Below are positions 8,613 through 18,336 of a stretch of 29,369 bases of DNA, one piece after another. The notes below the pieces were generated by a model. The model ran no database searches and was not told where the DNA came from. It saw only the letters and a program-made list of their open reading frames with translations. A program made the position numbers and the translations under genes. Location: positions 1 through 29,369 of the forward strand of contig JAUCBJ010004043.1 in assembly GCA_032718475.1 (NCBI GenBank), given 5' to 3'. Positions within the stretch are counted from its first letter, which is position 1. Each line of letters starts with the position of its first letter. Source of the stretch: Nemertoderma westbladi. Lineage: Eukaryota > Xenacoelomorpha > Nemertodermatida > Nemertodermatidae.

Positions 8613-9956
8613 TACGAATTTAATTCTGTAATTCGTTTAAAAGTGTCAGTGTCATAAAAAGATTAATGAAATAATATAATATCTTACTATCCACCGGTAG
8701 GCAGGTAGGCCACAGATTTAACAAGTACAACTGCAAACTGAACTACGTCTCACCTGTAAACTCTAACTCGCAGTCTAACAATAGTAGTATTGCTGTGCAA
8801 ATGTCTGGGATGTAAACTATGATGTAGTCGTGGTCCACGTAGATACGCTGTCTGCTCTGCAGGCCTACAACTTCAAACACAAGCTGTTAATTGCCCGTAA
8901 CAATAATAAACAATAATACAGCTACAACAAATCCACTGATTTAAAAAATTAGGCCTATGGCGTCTACTATAGTACGCCATGATGGGATGAGATAGCAGCA
9001 ATGTTTCATGCACCAGACGCCAGAGTGAAGGAAGTAACAAACAGTGAGTCTATCACTATCAGGAGTCGATTGGAAATATTAATTAATAAATAGATATCTA
9101 CTCCCCTGCGAACCACGTATGTTGTTTGTGTCTGGGCAAGTTATAGCCTATAGAAACATGTTAGTCAGATATTTTATGGGTTGGGACGACGGTGCACAAA
9201 GATAGCAGCTTTTACTTCCAGTTTACATTTGACAGTTCAGTAATTTGATAGGAGGTACCCGCACCGGTAATTAGTTTCAATTTCTCTCAAACGATACCGT
9301 TACATCTACAACGTATTGTTTAGATTCATTTTCGTGAATGGATTTTTGCATACCGGTAGGGCTAGTTGCCTTTTTATTGTAATGTTTTTACATGTGTGAA
9401 GAAACACGTTGTGGGGTCTTCGAGCAGCACGTGTTCAAATGTTCAATGACTGAGCAGCGACTAATTAACAAATTTATGAGAGATTCATTGACCAGCTACC
9501 GACAGACCAATATTGTGACATATATTTTAGTTTAATGTTTGATTCAATTAGAGGCACAAATTAAAAAGGCTACAAATATATAGGGGTGAATAATTAAATT
9601 AGTCACCCATTTAGGCCTAAAAGGTAGCCAAATATAAGTTGCAATCTATATAAATTTTTGAATTCAGTAGTGTGGGTGTGTTGTGTATTGATTCCGTAGA
9701 TTTCATGTTGAAATAGCGTTCATTAATTTAATTTCTATTTAATGATTCATGCATACTAATACACACATTAAATTAGTTCGCGTGTGTTAAGTGTGTAAGA
9801 TTTGATTGTTTCGTCACGAAACCATTAGGGCACAGAAACTGACGGATTCTTCGCGAATTTCGCAAACGTCGCAAACTTCGGGAATTTGTTCTACAATTTT
9901 GACTCCTTAAGCAAAAGGGTCCCGAATGAGTTTTTTAACCTTTATTTTTTGTGATT
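8613..9956. other. Intergenic, no gene seen
   Basis: This is the upstream side of the glycosyltransferase gene. It contains scattered ACCGGT and AGGCCTA words (8693, 8951, 9262, 9354, 9614) but no array and no coding frame. A run TTCGCGAATTTCGCAAACGT near 9850 is mildly repetitive (TCGCAAAC twice). Confidence 0.4.
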
Positions 9957-10227
9957 TTGAGTGCTTTTTTTATACTAGTGAATATTCTAGAACCTTAGTA
10001 GATTTTTAATGGTATATAGCTAGTATTTTTTACTAGCTAGTAATTTTTGGAAATTATTTTGGTCATTAATATATTCTTCAACAGTTTAACCTGAAATATC
10101 ATGGACTTTCACATTTTTTATAATTTCAAAAAATACTAGCGAGCAAAAAAACACTAGCTATCATAAAAAACATATCTACTAATGTTGTAGAACTTTCACC
10201 AATACCAAAAAAATTTAAAAACTCTAA
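9957..10227. repeat. Degenerate foldback / MITE-like inverted repeat
   Basis: The segment 9957-10050 and the reverse complement of 10127-10227 align along their length: both share a TTAGTAGAT block and a TAGCTAGTNTTTTTT...GCTAGTA block in the same order. The arms are about 95-100 bp, diverged, around a ~75-bp loop. It carries no coding capacity. No target duplication could be established. Confidence 0.65.
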
Positions 10228-10285
10228 AAAAGGATTGGTGAAAAATGGCTGGGGTGTCGACAGGGCGAAGTAGGGACCGTGTTGC

Positions 10286-10357
10286 TTAACCCCTTAGAGC
10301 CTATGACGTCCACTGCACGTCACAATGGACAGCACGAAGACGTGCAGTGAACGTCAT
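10286..10357 (+). repeat. TTAA-flanked hairpin, possible piggyBac-like terminus
   Basis: TTAA at 10286-10289 is followed by CCCCTTAGAGCC and then a hairpin with 19-nt arms (10303-10321 and 10339-10357; 18 of 19 pairs) and a 17-nt loop. The arms are rich in ACGTC/GACGT. Insertion at TTAA with C-rich ends and subterminal inverted repeats is characteristic of piggyBac elements, but I found no matching opposite end in the window. The partial likeness TTAAGCGGTTAGAGCC at 11387 is in the same orientation. Confidence 0.4.
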
Positions 10358-10534
10358 GCTGGAATACATGTTTTATTGGAAGGCTCTTGGAGTAGGTATA
10401 CTGGTGGATAGTATTAATGACATTTATTGCTCTTCGTGGCAAAAAATCCATTCTGTACTGTAGATAGGCTGTATTGTAGACTGTATTATTAGTGTTAGGT
10501 ATATGGCGTAATGCCAACCACAGTACAGTAGTAC

Positions 10535-10945
10535 AGACTGGCAGTAAGACCGACAGACAGACAGACTAGATTTATGTAAACGTGTAAACTGACATCAAAA
10601 ATGAAATCAGCAACCCTTAAAACCACCATAGCGAGAATGTTGGTTAGTTAGTATACTTTCTTAAGTTTTCACAGACTGACTGACAGAAAGACCGACAGCC
10701 AGACAGACTAGATTTTTTTAAACGTGAAAACTGACATCTGAAATAAAATTAGCACCCATTAAAACCCCCATAACGAGAATGTTAGTTAGTTTGTATTATT
10801 TTTTAAGTTTTGACAGACTGACTGACTGACAGAAAGACCGACATACAGACAGACTAGATTTATGTAAACGTGAAAACTGACATCAGAAATGTAATCAGCA
10901 CTCCTTAAAACCCCCATAGTGAGAATGTTAGCGACAAGTTTTAAT
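10535..10945 (+). repeat. ~142-146 bp tandem repeat, about 2.8 copies
   Basis: Each unit runs GACAGACTGACTGACAGAAA, a GACCGACAGACAG run, GACTAGATTTATGTAAACGT, a block CAGAAATGAAATCAGCA and CCCCATAGCGAGAATGTTAG. The GACTAGATTT landmark falls at 10564, 10706 and 10852. Units are several per cent diverged, so the duplication is not recent. Confidence 0.85.
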
Positions 10946-11793
10946 TATTAACCATATTTCGTAAGATATATTTTAAAACATTTATTTATTAATAATGCAA
11001 TAACTGAATAACCAGATAACGGAACGACAAACCGAATTGAAACTTTTAATTACTAATAATAATTGTGGTGAGAGGTGATGGAAATCAAGGATATATGTTG
11101 TTATGTTATGGAGCACGCGTTGGTAGGCACAGGCAATGAATTGATGTCTGTTGAGATGTATTGAAGGAGCACTATTCCTTCATTAGTAATAATATTAATG
11201 TCATTGAATAACTGATACCTAAACACACACACACACCCCCGTCAGCCAGTTCTATGGAGAGTGAGTGAATGTTTAGGGAATTAATGCTATCCTACCATCC
11301 CCAACCAGCAGCAGTCTGCCTCTAACAGGCCAGGACATTCTCAGCGTTGCTAAGACACGGGAAGGAATTACTCCGTATTGACTGTCATTAAGCGGTTAGA
11401 GCCTGCAGTGTGAATTAATTGATAAAAATGCAATTTTAATTGTAAATCAATAAATAACTATAAAACTTGACATTAATCTCGAGTATAAAGTAAAGACTTT
11501 GATAGAATGGGACACGGCGAATCTACCCATGTTAATTTTATACCAGATGGGATAAATGTTACCCCCATAAATAATTAATTACCGATAGAAGAATCGAAAT
11601 AATTCGATTCAACCATACAATTTAACTGAAGATATTAACTTCGATTATGGCTTCCGACATTTATGGCTACCGACACACACACACACACACACACACACGT
11701 CACACACAGACTTTTGAGAAACGGCCATAGTATAATTATATCAGTTCGCTGATGGCTCGCCATACGTGTCTCGCCCCACATTAATGATATAAT
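10946..11793. other. Intergenic with CA microsatellites
   Basis: No gene seen. (CA)n tracts lie at about 11223-11236 and 11673-11698. A diverged copy of the GGGGCGAG-type dispersed word lies at 11750-11783 (GGCTCGCCATACGTGTC then TCGCCCCACATTA). Confidence 0.5.
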
Positions 11794-12026
11794 GAATATT
11801 TGCACTTGTGTCAAATAGACGATTTACGATTTGCCTCCCAATCTGCTAATCCTGAAATCACCTAAACAGAAGTCACTAGTGCCCGGTTAGTAAAGGAGCA
11901 GGTTACAGAGGCGAGTTGAAAGGAACCAAAAAAATAAACGAGAGTTAGGAATATTGTTATCCCCTGCTAAATTTCAGGATTAGCAGATTAGGAGGGTCCC
12001 CTATTTTACACAAGTGCCGAATATTT
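11794..12026. mobile_element. 217-bp MITE with 8-bp target duplications
   Basis: The element spans 11802-12018 and is bracketed by direct copies of GAATATTT (11794-11801 and 12019-12026). The left end reads GCACTTGTGTCAAATAG, then a spacer, then CCTCCCAATCTGCTAATCC and TGAAAT. The reverse complement of the right end reads GGCACTTGTGTAAAATAG, a shorter spacer, then the same CCTCC..AATCTGCTAATCC block, so the terminal inverted repeats are about 50-58 bp. The core (11884-11940) carries the GTAACCTGCTCCTTTAC motif in reverse orientation. Eight-base duplications are typical of hAT-type transposases, but the ends do not show a canonical hAT CAGGG start, so the superfamily is uncertain. Confidence 0.78.
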
Positions 12027-12457
12027 ATATTTGCTTTGTTATTAATAGGCGATATCATAAATACAAGCACCCACCATCCACCAACTATATAATTACCTGA
12101 TGTTTCTATATAGTGATATAACCTCACTTTAAATATATAGACACAAACGCACTTAAAGAATTAATATTTTCCCAGCACATTTGGAATGATCCAATTTATT
12201 GCAGCTTTAATGTTATAAGTTCAAATATGATTTACTTAATTCCCAATAATGCAACTTTTAACCATTACGTTAGAGTTTCCCCGCACGTGGACACTATTCA
12301 TATATTTGAATAAATATTACTATGTATTAAAAGTTCCTAGTTAAAAAAAGTATTTGATTAATATTAATATAAAAATATTGTCCTCCTCCCCAAACCAATT
12401 CATAAATACTAAATATAAATAAGGACGATTTATAGGATACATCAATACTATATCCAG
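12027..12457. other. COG8 3' flank, no gene seen
   Basis: AT-rich DNA downstream of the COG8 stop on the minus strand. A TTTATT (minus-strand AATAAA) occurs near 12195. No repeat unit could be defined. Confidence 0.4.
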
Positions 12458-14329
12458 TTATCGATCTTCCACAGTATCGGTAACAGTATCCGAATCATTA
12501 TCAGCAACAGTATCATAAGTATTCTCGCTAAGATTAATCGTATCAGAAACATTCTCAGTAACAGTATCTGAACTGTTCTCAATAACAGCGTCATAAACAT
12601 TTCCCTTAGCAGTATCAGAAACATTATCAGTAACTTTCACATCCTCAGTAATTATCCCACCGCCCACTCGACTAACATCGTCGGTCCCGGAATCCGGTTG
12701 TATTTCCGAGCTATTCACCGTAGATTCCGAACCGATGGTAAACGACTCAGTAACCAGTGGTAACAACGTCGGTTCAACAGGCAACAGATGCTCTATAACT
12801 CGACCTATAGTAGATTTACTAGACTCGAGATTCGAGTTTACGAAACTATCCACCTCGGTGGAAGAGAAGACGAGTCGGTAGCAGTTAAAGAGGAACTCGA
12901 TAGTTTCTACGTAGAAACAGCGGATTAGTCGGGAGAAGGCGGACTCCTCTGCGGATGTTAGACCCTCCTTCTCTAGGTTATGGAACTCGTTAAGTCGATG
13001 AGCCGAAGCGACTAACGATGTCTCGAGTCGTCGGTAGACCAAGGCGTGGACGCCGATGGGAGCGCAGAGACGCAGAGAGTTGAAAGCGTTGAGGAGTCCG
13101 TTGATGTAGGAAGCGAGTGGGAGGAAACTGAGCGCGTCTACGGGTGGGAGGAGTTCACCGGAGGGCGGCAGAACAGCCGGACGGAGGCTCTCCATCAAGG
13201 AATAGTTCTCCATAGAGTTCGTAAACTCAGAGTCGACGGAGTCGATATCGGAGGCGACGGAGTTGTAAACAGCGCGAATAAACACCGGGACCATTAAAGC
13301 TCGGAAGTCTAGTCCGACACGACCGAAAGATAAACCGAAGTACATCGCCTGGCCGAGGAGAGCCTCCATCTTAGTGCCGACGGTTCCGGTAGACAGATCG
13401 GTCTCGAGGGTAGCGAGGAACCGTTGGATTTGGGTTCCCATCCAGGAGACGAAGAGACATCGGTCGTTGGGCGCGTCCGAGTCGTCCGAGAACACCGCTT
13501 TATATTGAGTTACGACGTCGAATAGGTGAGTTCGAGTGGCGTCAATAGTTCGGGATAGATGCGTGTAGGGTTGATCGCGTGGGATCGAGTCGAGAAGGGA
13601 AGAGAACCACAGGTTCCGAGAGTGTAGGAACTGTAGACGCAGTTGAGACTCGTTCAGTAAGTTCATTCTCCTTAGGTAACTTACGATTTTCAGACAGGTC
13701 GGTAATTGCAGGTTGCTCTGTAGTTGGGCGATCAGCTGGGCGTGCATGGAGGAGTGATGGCGTTCCACTTCCGATAGAATCCCCTCCAGTATCGGGAATC
13801 CGGGGTGTTTTCTCGCGGTGTGGCGGATGTGGTCGGTTAAGTCCAACGCTTCGTCGAAATATCCGTTGCGGACGCAGGTTTCCGTTATTTGCGGCACTTC
13901 CAAAAGCTCCAGGAGCTGCTGATGTTTGGCGAGTGTCAGCGAGTTTGAACGTCTGTTCCTAGCAATTAACTTCGAGTTTGTTTTGAATTGATGACACGAT
14001 GACTCAAGGTCTGGAAGTGTGTTGATTATGTCGTCAACTACCCCCCTGACAGTACCGAAATCGCCACAAACTCTTCGCGAACAGTCAGCCGTTTTTATAA
14101 AAGTTTTATAGTTTTTAAAAGCCAAATCTTGTGTCTTTTCGGTGATGTAGCGCTTTTCATTTTCTAGCTGGGTCGGCTCTCGAGATATTTGACCGATACT
14201 GTAGTTGCTTAATTCCGCGAGATATTCATTAAATTCTGCGTCATATTTCCAGCTGTCTGGGAAAGCGTCGCCGAACAGTTCATGTAACGGCGACGATATA
14301 ACGGGGTTCTTATCTTCAACGTTTTCCAT
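12458..14329 (-). CDS. COG8: Conserved oligomeric Golgi complex subunit 8
   Basis: A 623-residue protein counted from the ATG at 14329. Open codons continue upstream to 14398 but contain no ATG, and the sequence from MENVEDK onward is where the family similarity starts. It is COG8 (Dor1 family), part of lobe B of the COG tether that docks intra-Golgi retrograde vesicles; mutation in humans disturbs glycosylation. Family landmarks: LAELSNYSIGQISREP (about 38-53), LLELLEVPQITETC (about 139-152), FLHSRNLW (234-241) followed by an IPRDQPYTHLSRTIDATR segment, and AMYFGLSFGRVG (328-339). Human COG8 is about 612 residues. The last ~70 residues are unlike the family and consist of degenerate D-T-V-x-E-N-V-S-D-T repeats. 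The upstream ORF is intronless, whereas vertebrate COG8 genes have several exons. Confidence 0.92.
   Translation of the reverse strand: MENVEDKNPVISSPLHELFGDAFPDSWKYDAEFNEYLAELSNYSIGQISREPTQLENEKRYITEKTQDLAFKNYKTFIKTADCSRRVCGDFGTVRGVVDDIINTLPDLESSCHQFKTNSKLIARNRRSNSLTLAKHQQLLELLEVPQITETCVRNGYFDEALDLTDHIRHTARKHPGFPILEGILSEVERHHSSMHAQLIAQLQSNLQLPTCLKIVSYLRRMNLLNESQLRLQFLHSRNLWFSSLLDSIPRDQPYTHLSRTIDATRTHLFDVVTQYKAVFSDDSDAPNDRCLFVSWMGTQIQRFLATLETDLSTGTVGTKMEALLGQAMYFGLSFGRVGLDFRALMVPVFIRAVYNSVASDIDSVDSEFTNSMENYSLMESLRPAVLPPSGELLPPVDALSFLPLASYINGLLNAFNSLRLCAPIGVHALVYRRLETSLVASAHRLNEFHNLEKEGLTSAEESAFSRLIRCFYVETIEFLFNCYRLVFSSTEVDSFVNSNLESSKSTIGRVIEHLLPVEPTLLPLVTESFTIGSESTVNSSEIQPDSGTDDVSRVGGGIITEDVKVTDNVSDTAKGNVYDAVIENSSDTVTENVSDTINLSENTYDTVADNDSDTVTDTVEDR
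12461..12650 (-). repeat. Degenerate coding repeat in COG8 tail
   Basis: Within the COG8 frame the motif DTV-x-(E/D)-N-V-S-D-T is repeated about six times with frequent substitutions, encoded by a diverged 36-48 bp periodicity around GTATCNGAAAC/AACAGTATC words. It gives an acidic, Ser/Thr/Asn-rich, probably disordered tail. Stops and frame are maintained despite divergence. Confidence 0.7.
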
Positions 14330-14816
14330 ATCTGTTACTCTGTTAGTATCAGCGTGCAGCCAGCCATTACCGTTAGGTTGATTATTCGCAGTGAACAAAA
14401 TATATATGTTCAGACTGTCAGACTGTCAGATGTTTGTTCAATAAAAGCTGGGCTTAAATTTTGTATTATTACAGATTTGACACTGCTGCACTCGCACTGC
14501 CTGAATTCCTAAATAAACGCAATAATTTTTATTGTCCGTTTAAATCCTTTTTTTGTCCTTTTTTTTTATTTTTTATGTCCTCCAAAAATCTAATGTTAGG
14601 TTCCATGCTACCGGTTTCTCTACTGCTGTTCTCTCAGGCTATCAGTACCGGTATTAGTATAATATATAGCACTATTTTGCTGTATTGTATGTGCAGATGT
14701 AGGTATAAAGCAGGCATTTCTGTATTTTAGTACCGGTACCGGCACCGGTACTGCTGTAGGCCTACTGTGTAGCCTACCATTTAAATACGGTACTGGTAGG
14801 CCTACCGGCTGACCGG
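14330..14816. other. Intergenic with ACCGGT-rich segment
   Basis: Positions 14330-14398 keep the COG8 frame open without an ATG. T-rich words TTTTTATTGTCC and TTTTTTTGTCC (14525-14582) resemble the reverse complement of the AAAGGACAA repeats at 15705-15815. 14731-14815 is dense in overlapping TACCGGTACCGG, GTAGGCCTAC and GACCGG words, a compositional signature shared with 18120-18180 and 19262-19280. Confidence 0.55.
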
Positions 14817-15430
14817 TTGTTTTGGTTAGAAAATCCCGCCTCATCTGTAACCTGCTCCTTTGCCTGATTTGGTAAAGTGACCGCTTATTGTTTTGGTTAG
14901 AAAGGCCCGCCTCTGTAACCTGCTCCTTTCCTTCATTTTGTAAAGTGACTGTTTATTGTTTTGGTTAGAAAATCCAGCCTCTGTAACCTGCCCCTTTCCC
15001 TCAATTAATTAAGTGATCGTTTATTGTTTTGGTTAGGAAATCCCGCCTCTGTAACCTGCTCCTTTCTCTCAATTGGTAATGTTATCGTTTATTGTTTTGG
15101 TTAGAAAATCCCGTCTCTGTAACCTGCTCCTTTCCCTGATTTGGTAAAGTGACTGTTTATTGTTTTGGTTAGAAAATCCCGCATCTGTAACCTGCTCCTT
15201 TCTCTCAATTGCTAATGTTATCGTTTATTGTTTTGGTTAGAAAATCCCGTCTCTGTAACCTGCTCCTTTCCCTCAATTAGTTAAATGATCGTTTATTGTT
15301 TTGGTTAGAAAATCCCGCCTCTGTAACCTGCTCCTTTCCCTGATTTGTTAAAGTGACTGTTTATTGTTTTGGTTAGAAAATCCGGCCTTAACCTGCTCCT
15401 TTCCATCAATTGGTAATTGTTTTTGGCTAT
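14817..15430 (+). repeat. 67-71 bp tandem array, nine copies
   Basis: Each unit contains TTGTTTTGGTTAGAAAATCC, CGCCTCTGTAACCTGC, TCCTTTCCCT and a variable CAATTNGTTAANTGATCGTTTA tail. Unit starts fall near 14817, 14888, 14956, 15023, 15090, 15159, 15227, 15296 and 15365. The first and last units are the most diverged. The final copy is truncated and runs into 15430. Confidence 0.9.
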
Positions 15431-15559
15431 AAAATGAGTGTTTGGATACGTCATGTGGTAATCGATTATCGACAACAACCACAAACTATTAAATTTAGAG
15501 TCTTTTACCACAGGCGTATATGGAATTCTATCCCATAGTCTATAAATCATGGAATCATG

Positions 15560-15680
15560 GAATGTTTTGGCACAGGCATAGTGAAACCAACTGTCCGACA
15601 GACCAGAAATCAACAAATTTTGAATGTTTTGGCATAGGCATGTTGAAATCAAGTCTGACAGTCCAGAAATCAGCAAGTCT
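15560..15680 (+). repeat. ~61-bp direct duplication
   Basis: Two diverged copies (15560-15621 and 15622-15680), each GAATGTTTTGGCAYAGGCAT, then TGAAAYCAA, CTGACAG.CCAGAAATCA and CAA. A small GAATCATG triplication precedes them at about 15545. There is no coding signal. Confidence 0.75.
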
Positions 15681-15704
15681 CACAGTTTGAAGAAATACAT
15701 ACAT

Positions 15705-15815
15705 AAAAAGTCATTAAAAGGACAATAAAAGTCATTAAAAGGACAACAAAAGTCATTATGCACAATTCGTAAAAAAAGGAGGACAAAAAAAGTCAAATAA
15801 AAGGACATAAAAAAT
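15705..15815 (+). repeat. A-rich short tandem words (AAAAGTCATTAAAAGGACAA)
   Basis: About five irregular repeats of AAAAGTCATTAAAAGGACA. They are the approximate reverse complement of the T-rich words at 14525-14582, so the 14.5-15.8 kb block, which includes the 68-bp array, is bounded by loosely inverted sequences. 15816-16028 shows nothing further. Confidence 0.55.
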
Positions 15816-16028
15816 CACTGCCTAATAATAGCTCATGAGAAGCTAGTAAGCTTATTCAAACTGTTTAGGGTAGGGAAAAAATCTGAATGTATAATATTGT
15901 GAAAATAATCTGAAATTATAGCCTAACAGGTGTCGTCCGCGCTGGTCTCAACACCCAAAGGCCCCGCCCCCCGACTCCAGTCATCGACAGCTGTCACACG
16001 TGGCCAAGTCGCCTGGTCAAACGCCTAT

Positions 16029-16140
16029 GTGGGGCGAGCCACGAAGTGAGAGAGCCTTAGCGTAGTGGTACCATTAATCAACCTGTGGGGCGAGCCACGA
16101 AGTGAGTGAGCCTTAGCGTAGTGGTACCATTAATCAACCT
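16029..16140 (+). repeat. 56-bp perfect-class direct duplication
   Basis: Two nearly identical copies of a 56-bp unit (16029-16084 and 16085-16140) starting GTGGGGCGAGCCACGAAGTG and ending GGTACCATTAATCAACCT. They differ only in AGAGAG versus AGTGAG. The first 18 bp recur at the left edge of the window on the minus strand. Confidence 0.88.
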
Positions 16141-16164
16141 GTCGTTCTGTCGCGTTTTTTTTCA

Positions 16165-16310
16165 GTATTTTATTTTAAACGTTAATAACTCGGCCAATCC
16201 TTGATGAAATCTATCCAAACTTGGTACACATGTTGTTTGGCAAAAGTTTGAAAATTTTCCAAGTAGAATTTGCGTGGGGCCTTCGTGCAGCATCAGTGTA
16301 ACTGTTATTG
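16165..16310 (+). repeat. Dispersed repeat (GTTAATAACTCGGCCAATCC type)
   Basis: AAACGTTAATAACTCGGCC, AATCCTTGATGAAATC and CCAAACTTGGTACACATG here reappear as an inverted copy at 17825-17895. The downstream GTGGGGCCTTCGTGCAGCAT is echoed in inverted form at 19045-19070. 16311-16489 shows no gene. Confidence 0.65.
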
Positions 16311-16489
16311 TAGTTATAATATATTTATTTATCCAAAATTAACATGCGTTAAATTATTATTACTGTAGGATAAATCAGCTGGTTTTCTGACAAATTTTCC
16401 AAAACCTGGGGTTAGGAATAATCCATTTGTTTTAGCATTGAACTGTTGAATCCCCTTATTTATTATAAAACCATTGGAAATATTCGCAA

Positions 16490-17105
16490 ATGCCGCTCCA
16501 TTACTGTCTGAAACGCTCCCGACAGTCCGATGTATCTGGACCCGAGCAGCCGAGGTTCAAGAGGTGATTAACGGGGGAATACTACGGAATTGCTTGTTTG
16601 TCAGTACGATTCTATTTGGGTAGCCTATTTACTACACTCAGACACTGGGAATACGGCGGTCGGTCAGATCGTAATGCGGGCCACTGCCAAGTTCATCATG
16701 CCTCACTCCGGTCACCCACCTTGGAGTGCGGTGGGAAGAGTCCCACTTACTGACTTACGTCGATGACTGGACGAATCGACGAGGATTGCGATCTGGGTTT
16801 AGCCGCGGCCCGGATCCTGGGATCGCCTGGGGGAAATGGTTGAACGTTGGGCAGACATTATCGCACTGGATTACGTTCTCTGTGACGCGAAAGTGTGAAG
16901 CGAATTCGTTGTCGAATTGGGTCGGAAGCTGCGGGAATTCTACTGTTCTACGGGAGTAAACCGCAGCGGTCTGGTGACTACGGACGGATACTACTGGGAT
17001 AAGCAGGTATTTCGATCGAGTTTCTCGTATTCTCGATGCTCGAGGCGGATAGAGAGTTGGTTGTGTTGGGCGGTGTTGTTCAATTCTATCAAACATATTA
17101 AATAA
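16490..17105 (+). pseudogene. Decayed coding island of unknown family
   Basis: This segment is clearly richer in G and C than its flanks and has purine-first (RNY-like) codon texture in changing plus-strand frames. One frame reads ...DRLGEMVERWADIIALDYVL... and, after an in-frame TGA, ...SEFVVELGRKLREFY... up to about 17010. A second gives IDEDCDLGLAAARILG around 16765-16815; a third gives MRATAKFIMPHSGHPP around 16674-16725. At least three in-frame stops or frame changes are needed to join them, so it looks like a broken gene rather than an active one. I do not recognise the family. A 113-codon ATG frame on the opposite strand (17096-16755) could instead be the real one; it ends at a good splice-donor string CGACGTAAGT. 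Both readings are weak. Confidence 0.3.
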
Positions 17106-17220
17106 TTGGTAAAATAATAAAAACACACCAGATAAAGATACTGAGCTTATGGTAAAGAGATAGGCCGAACTTACAATTTCCAAATAGATTGTTCATATAA
17201 TAAATATACTTTTGGTATTT

Positions 17221-17501
17221 GATTTCAAGATAGGGGGGGGGGGGGGGGGGGGGGGGAACTGGACGCAATAAAAATTCATCCCTCTCCAGGGGAAATTGGA
17301 CGCAAATAACAACAGCTGATTACTCTCAAAAATAAAACTGTAACCTGTTCTATTGTGTTTACTTTATTGTTTTGGTTAAAATAACGTGCCACTGTAATCT
17401 GCTCCTTTCCCAAAATTTAGAAATTAATATTGAGGCGGGATATTAATTCGCCAAGATGGGATTTGCGTCCAGTCCCACCCCCCTCCTATCTCTTGATTTC
17501 A
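17221..17501. mobile_element. ~280-bp MITE-like element with poly-G end
   Basis: The left end GATTTCAAGATAGGGG... runs into a 24-nt G tract (17233-17256) and GGAACTGGACGCAA. The right end, reverse-complemented, reads GAAATCAAGAGATAGGAGGGGGG then GGGACTGGACGC, so the ends are imperfect inverted repeats of about 40 bp. The core 17305-17480 matches 2778-2966, including the TGTAACCTG and GTAATCTGCTCC motif. A second GGAAATTGGACGCAAATA word (17288-17305) lies just inside the left end. Target duplications were not identifiable. Confidence 0.7.
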
Positions 17502-17608
17502 CTAAAAAATAGAATACATTGCATTTTACTGTTATAATTACTGTATTGAATAAAATAATTAATTGATTGTTTATTAAACCGTGCTAAGCACGTTGAACTG
17601 GAGCTCTA

Positions 17609-17895
17609 ACAATTCCCCACTAGCGGCAGACAGGAACTGTAAAAGTCTCTGTAGAATTTCTAATTAAGCAATGCTCTTAGGTAACTACTACTAAATTTCA
17701 GATGAATCTGATCGTTGGTTCTATAATTACAGCTATTTTTACGTTTCTGTTAATTCCCCCCCTAGCGGCAGACCGGGGAACTGTAGAAGTCTGTCTGTGT
17801 GTAGAATTTCTAAATTTTTTTAAGACTACAAGTGTACCAAGTTTGGTTCCATTTCATCCATGATTGACCGACTTATTAGCGTTCAAACATTCCTG
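17609..17895 (+). repeat. Dispersed repeat with CTAGCGGCAGAC duplication
   Basis: Two related blocks, AATTCCCCACTAGCGGCAGA...GGAACTGTAAAAGTCT...GTAGAATTTCTA (17609-17662) and a longer version at 17752-17813, are followed by a segment GTGTACCAAGTTTGGTTCC...GACCGACTTATTAGCG (17831-17892) that is the inverted form of 16175-16232. Confidence 0.65.
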
Positions 17896-18336
17896 CCACG
17901 AATAAAAGCTGCAGGAACTCGAGCGATAATTAATTTATTTATTATTAAATACTGTTTCAATTAAATTCTTTACGAAAATCTAGTCATCTTCTTTTAAATA
18001 TGGACCCTGCATTCATGGAAAATATAATATTTGATAATTCATCAGTCACCAGTCAGCCTACGCTAATTTCACAGCAAAGTCCTTGTCATGGCCTGTGTGT
18101 AGTAGGCCATGGTACCACCCTACTACCGGTACCGGCTGACCGGTGGCAACTAGCACTTGCACAGCAACAGCCCTACCGGCGATACACAGGTTGAAATTTA
18201 TGTAGAGTTTGCTCAACAGTACAGATATAAAATAGTTATCTAAATTATATATATTACTATTGACAAGTATTGAAATATATACCGTTATTCGTGTTATCAG
18301 TATTTGCAACATCTGACATTGAAGAGGTGAGAGAAG

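Noticed and set aside
10320-10517. 65-codon minus-strand frame beside the TTAA hairpin, considered as a transposase remnant
   Set aside because: Starts at TTG, overlaps the hairpin, and shows no DDE-type motif.
13046-13962. Plus-strand frames inside COG8
   Set aside because: Shadow frames of the COG8 coding sequence.
15305-15676. 123-codon minus-strand frame
   Set aside because: Runs through the 61-bp duplication and the 68-bp array; repeat-derived and without a domain.
18000-18194. 64-codon ATG frame
   Set aside because: The second half is made of ACCGGT-rich repeat words and there is no recognisable domain; a first exon cannot be excluded but is unsupported.
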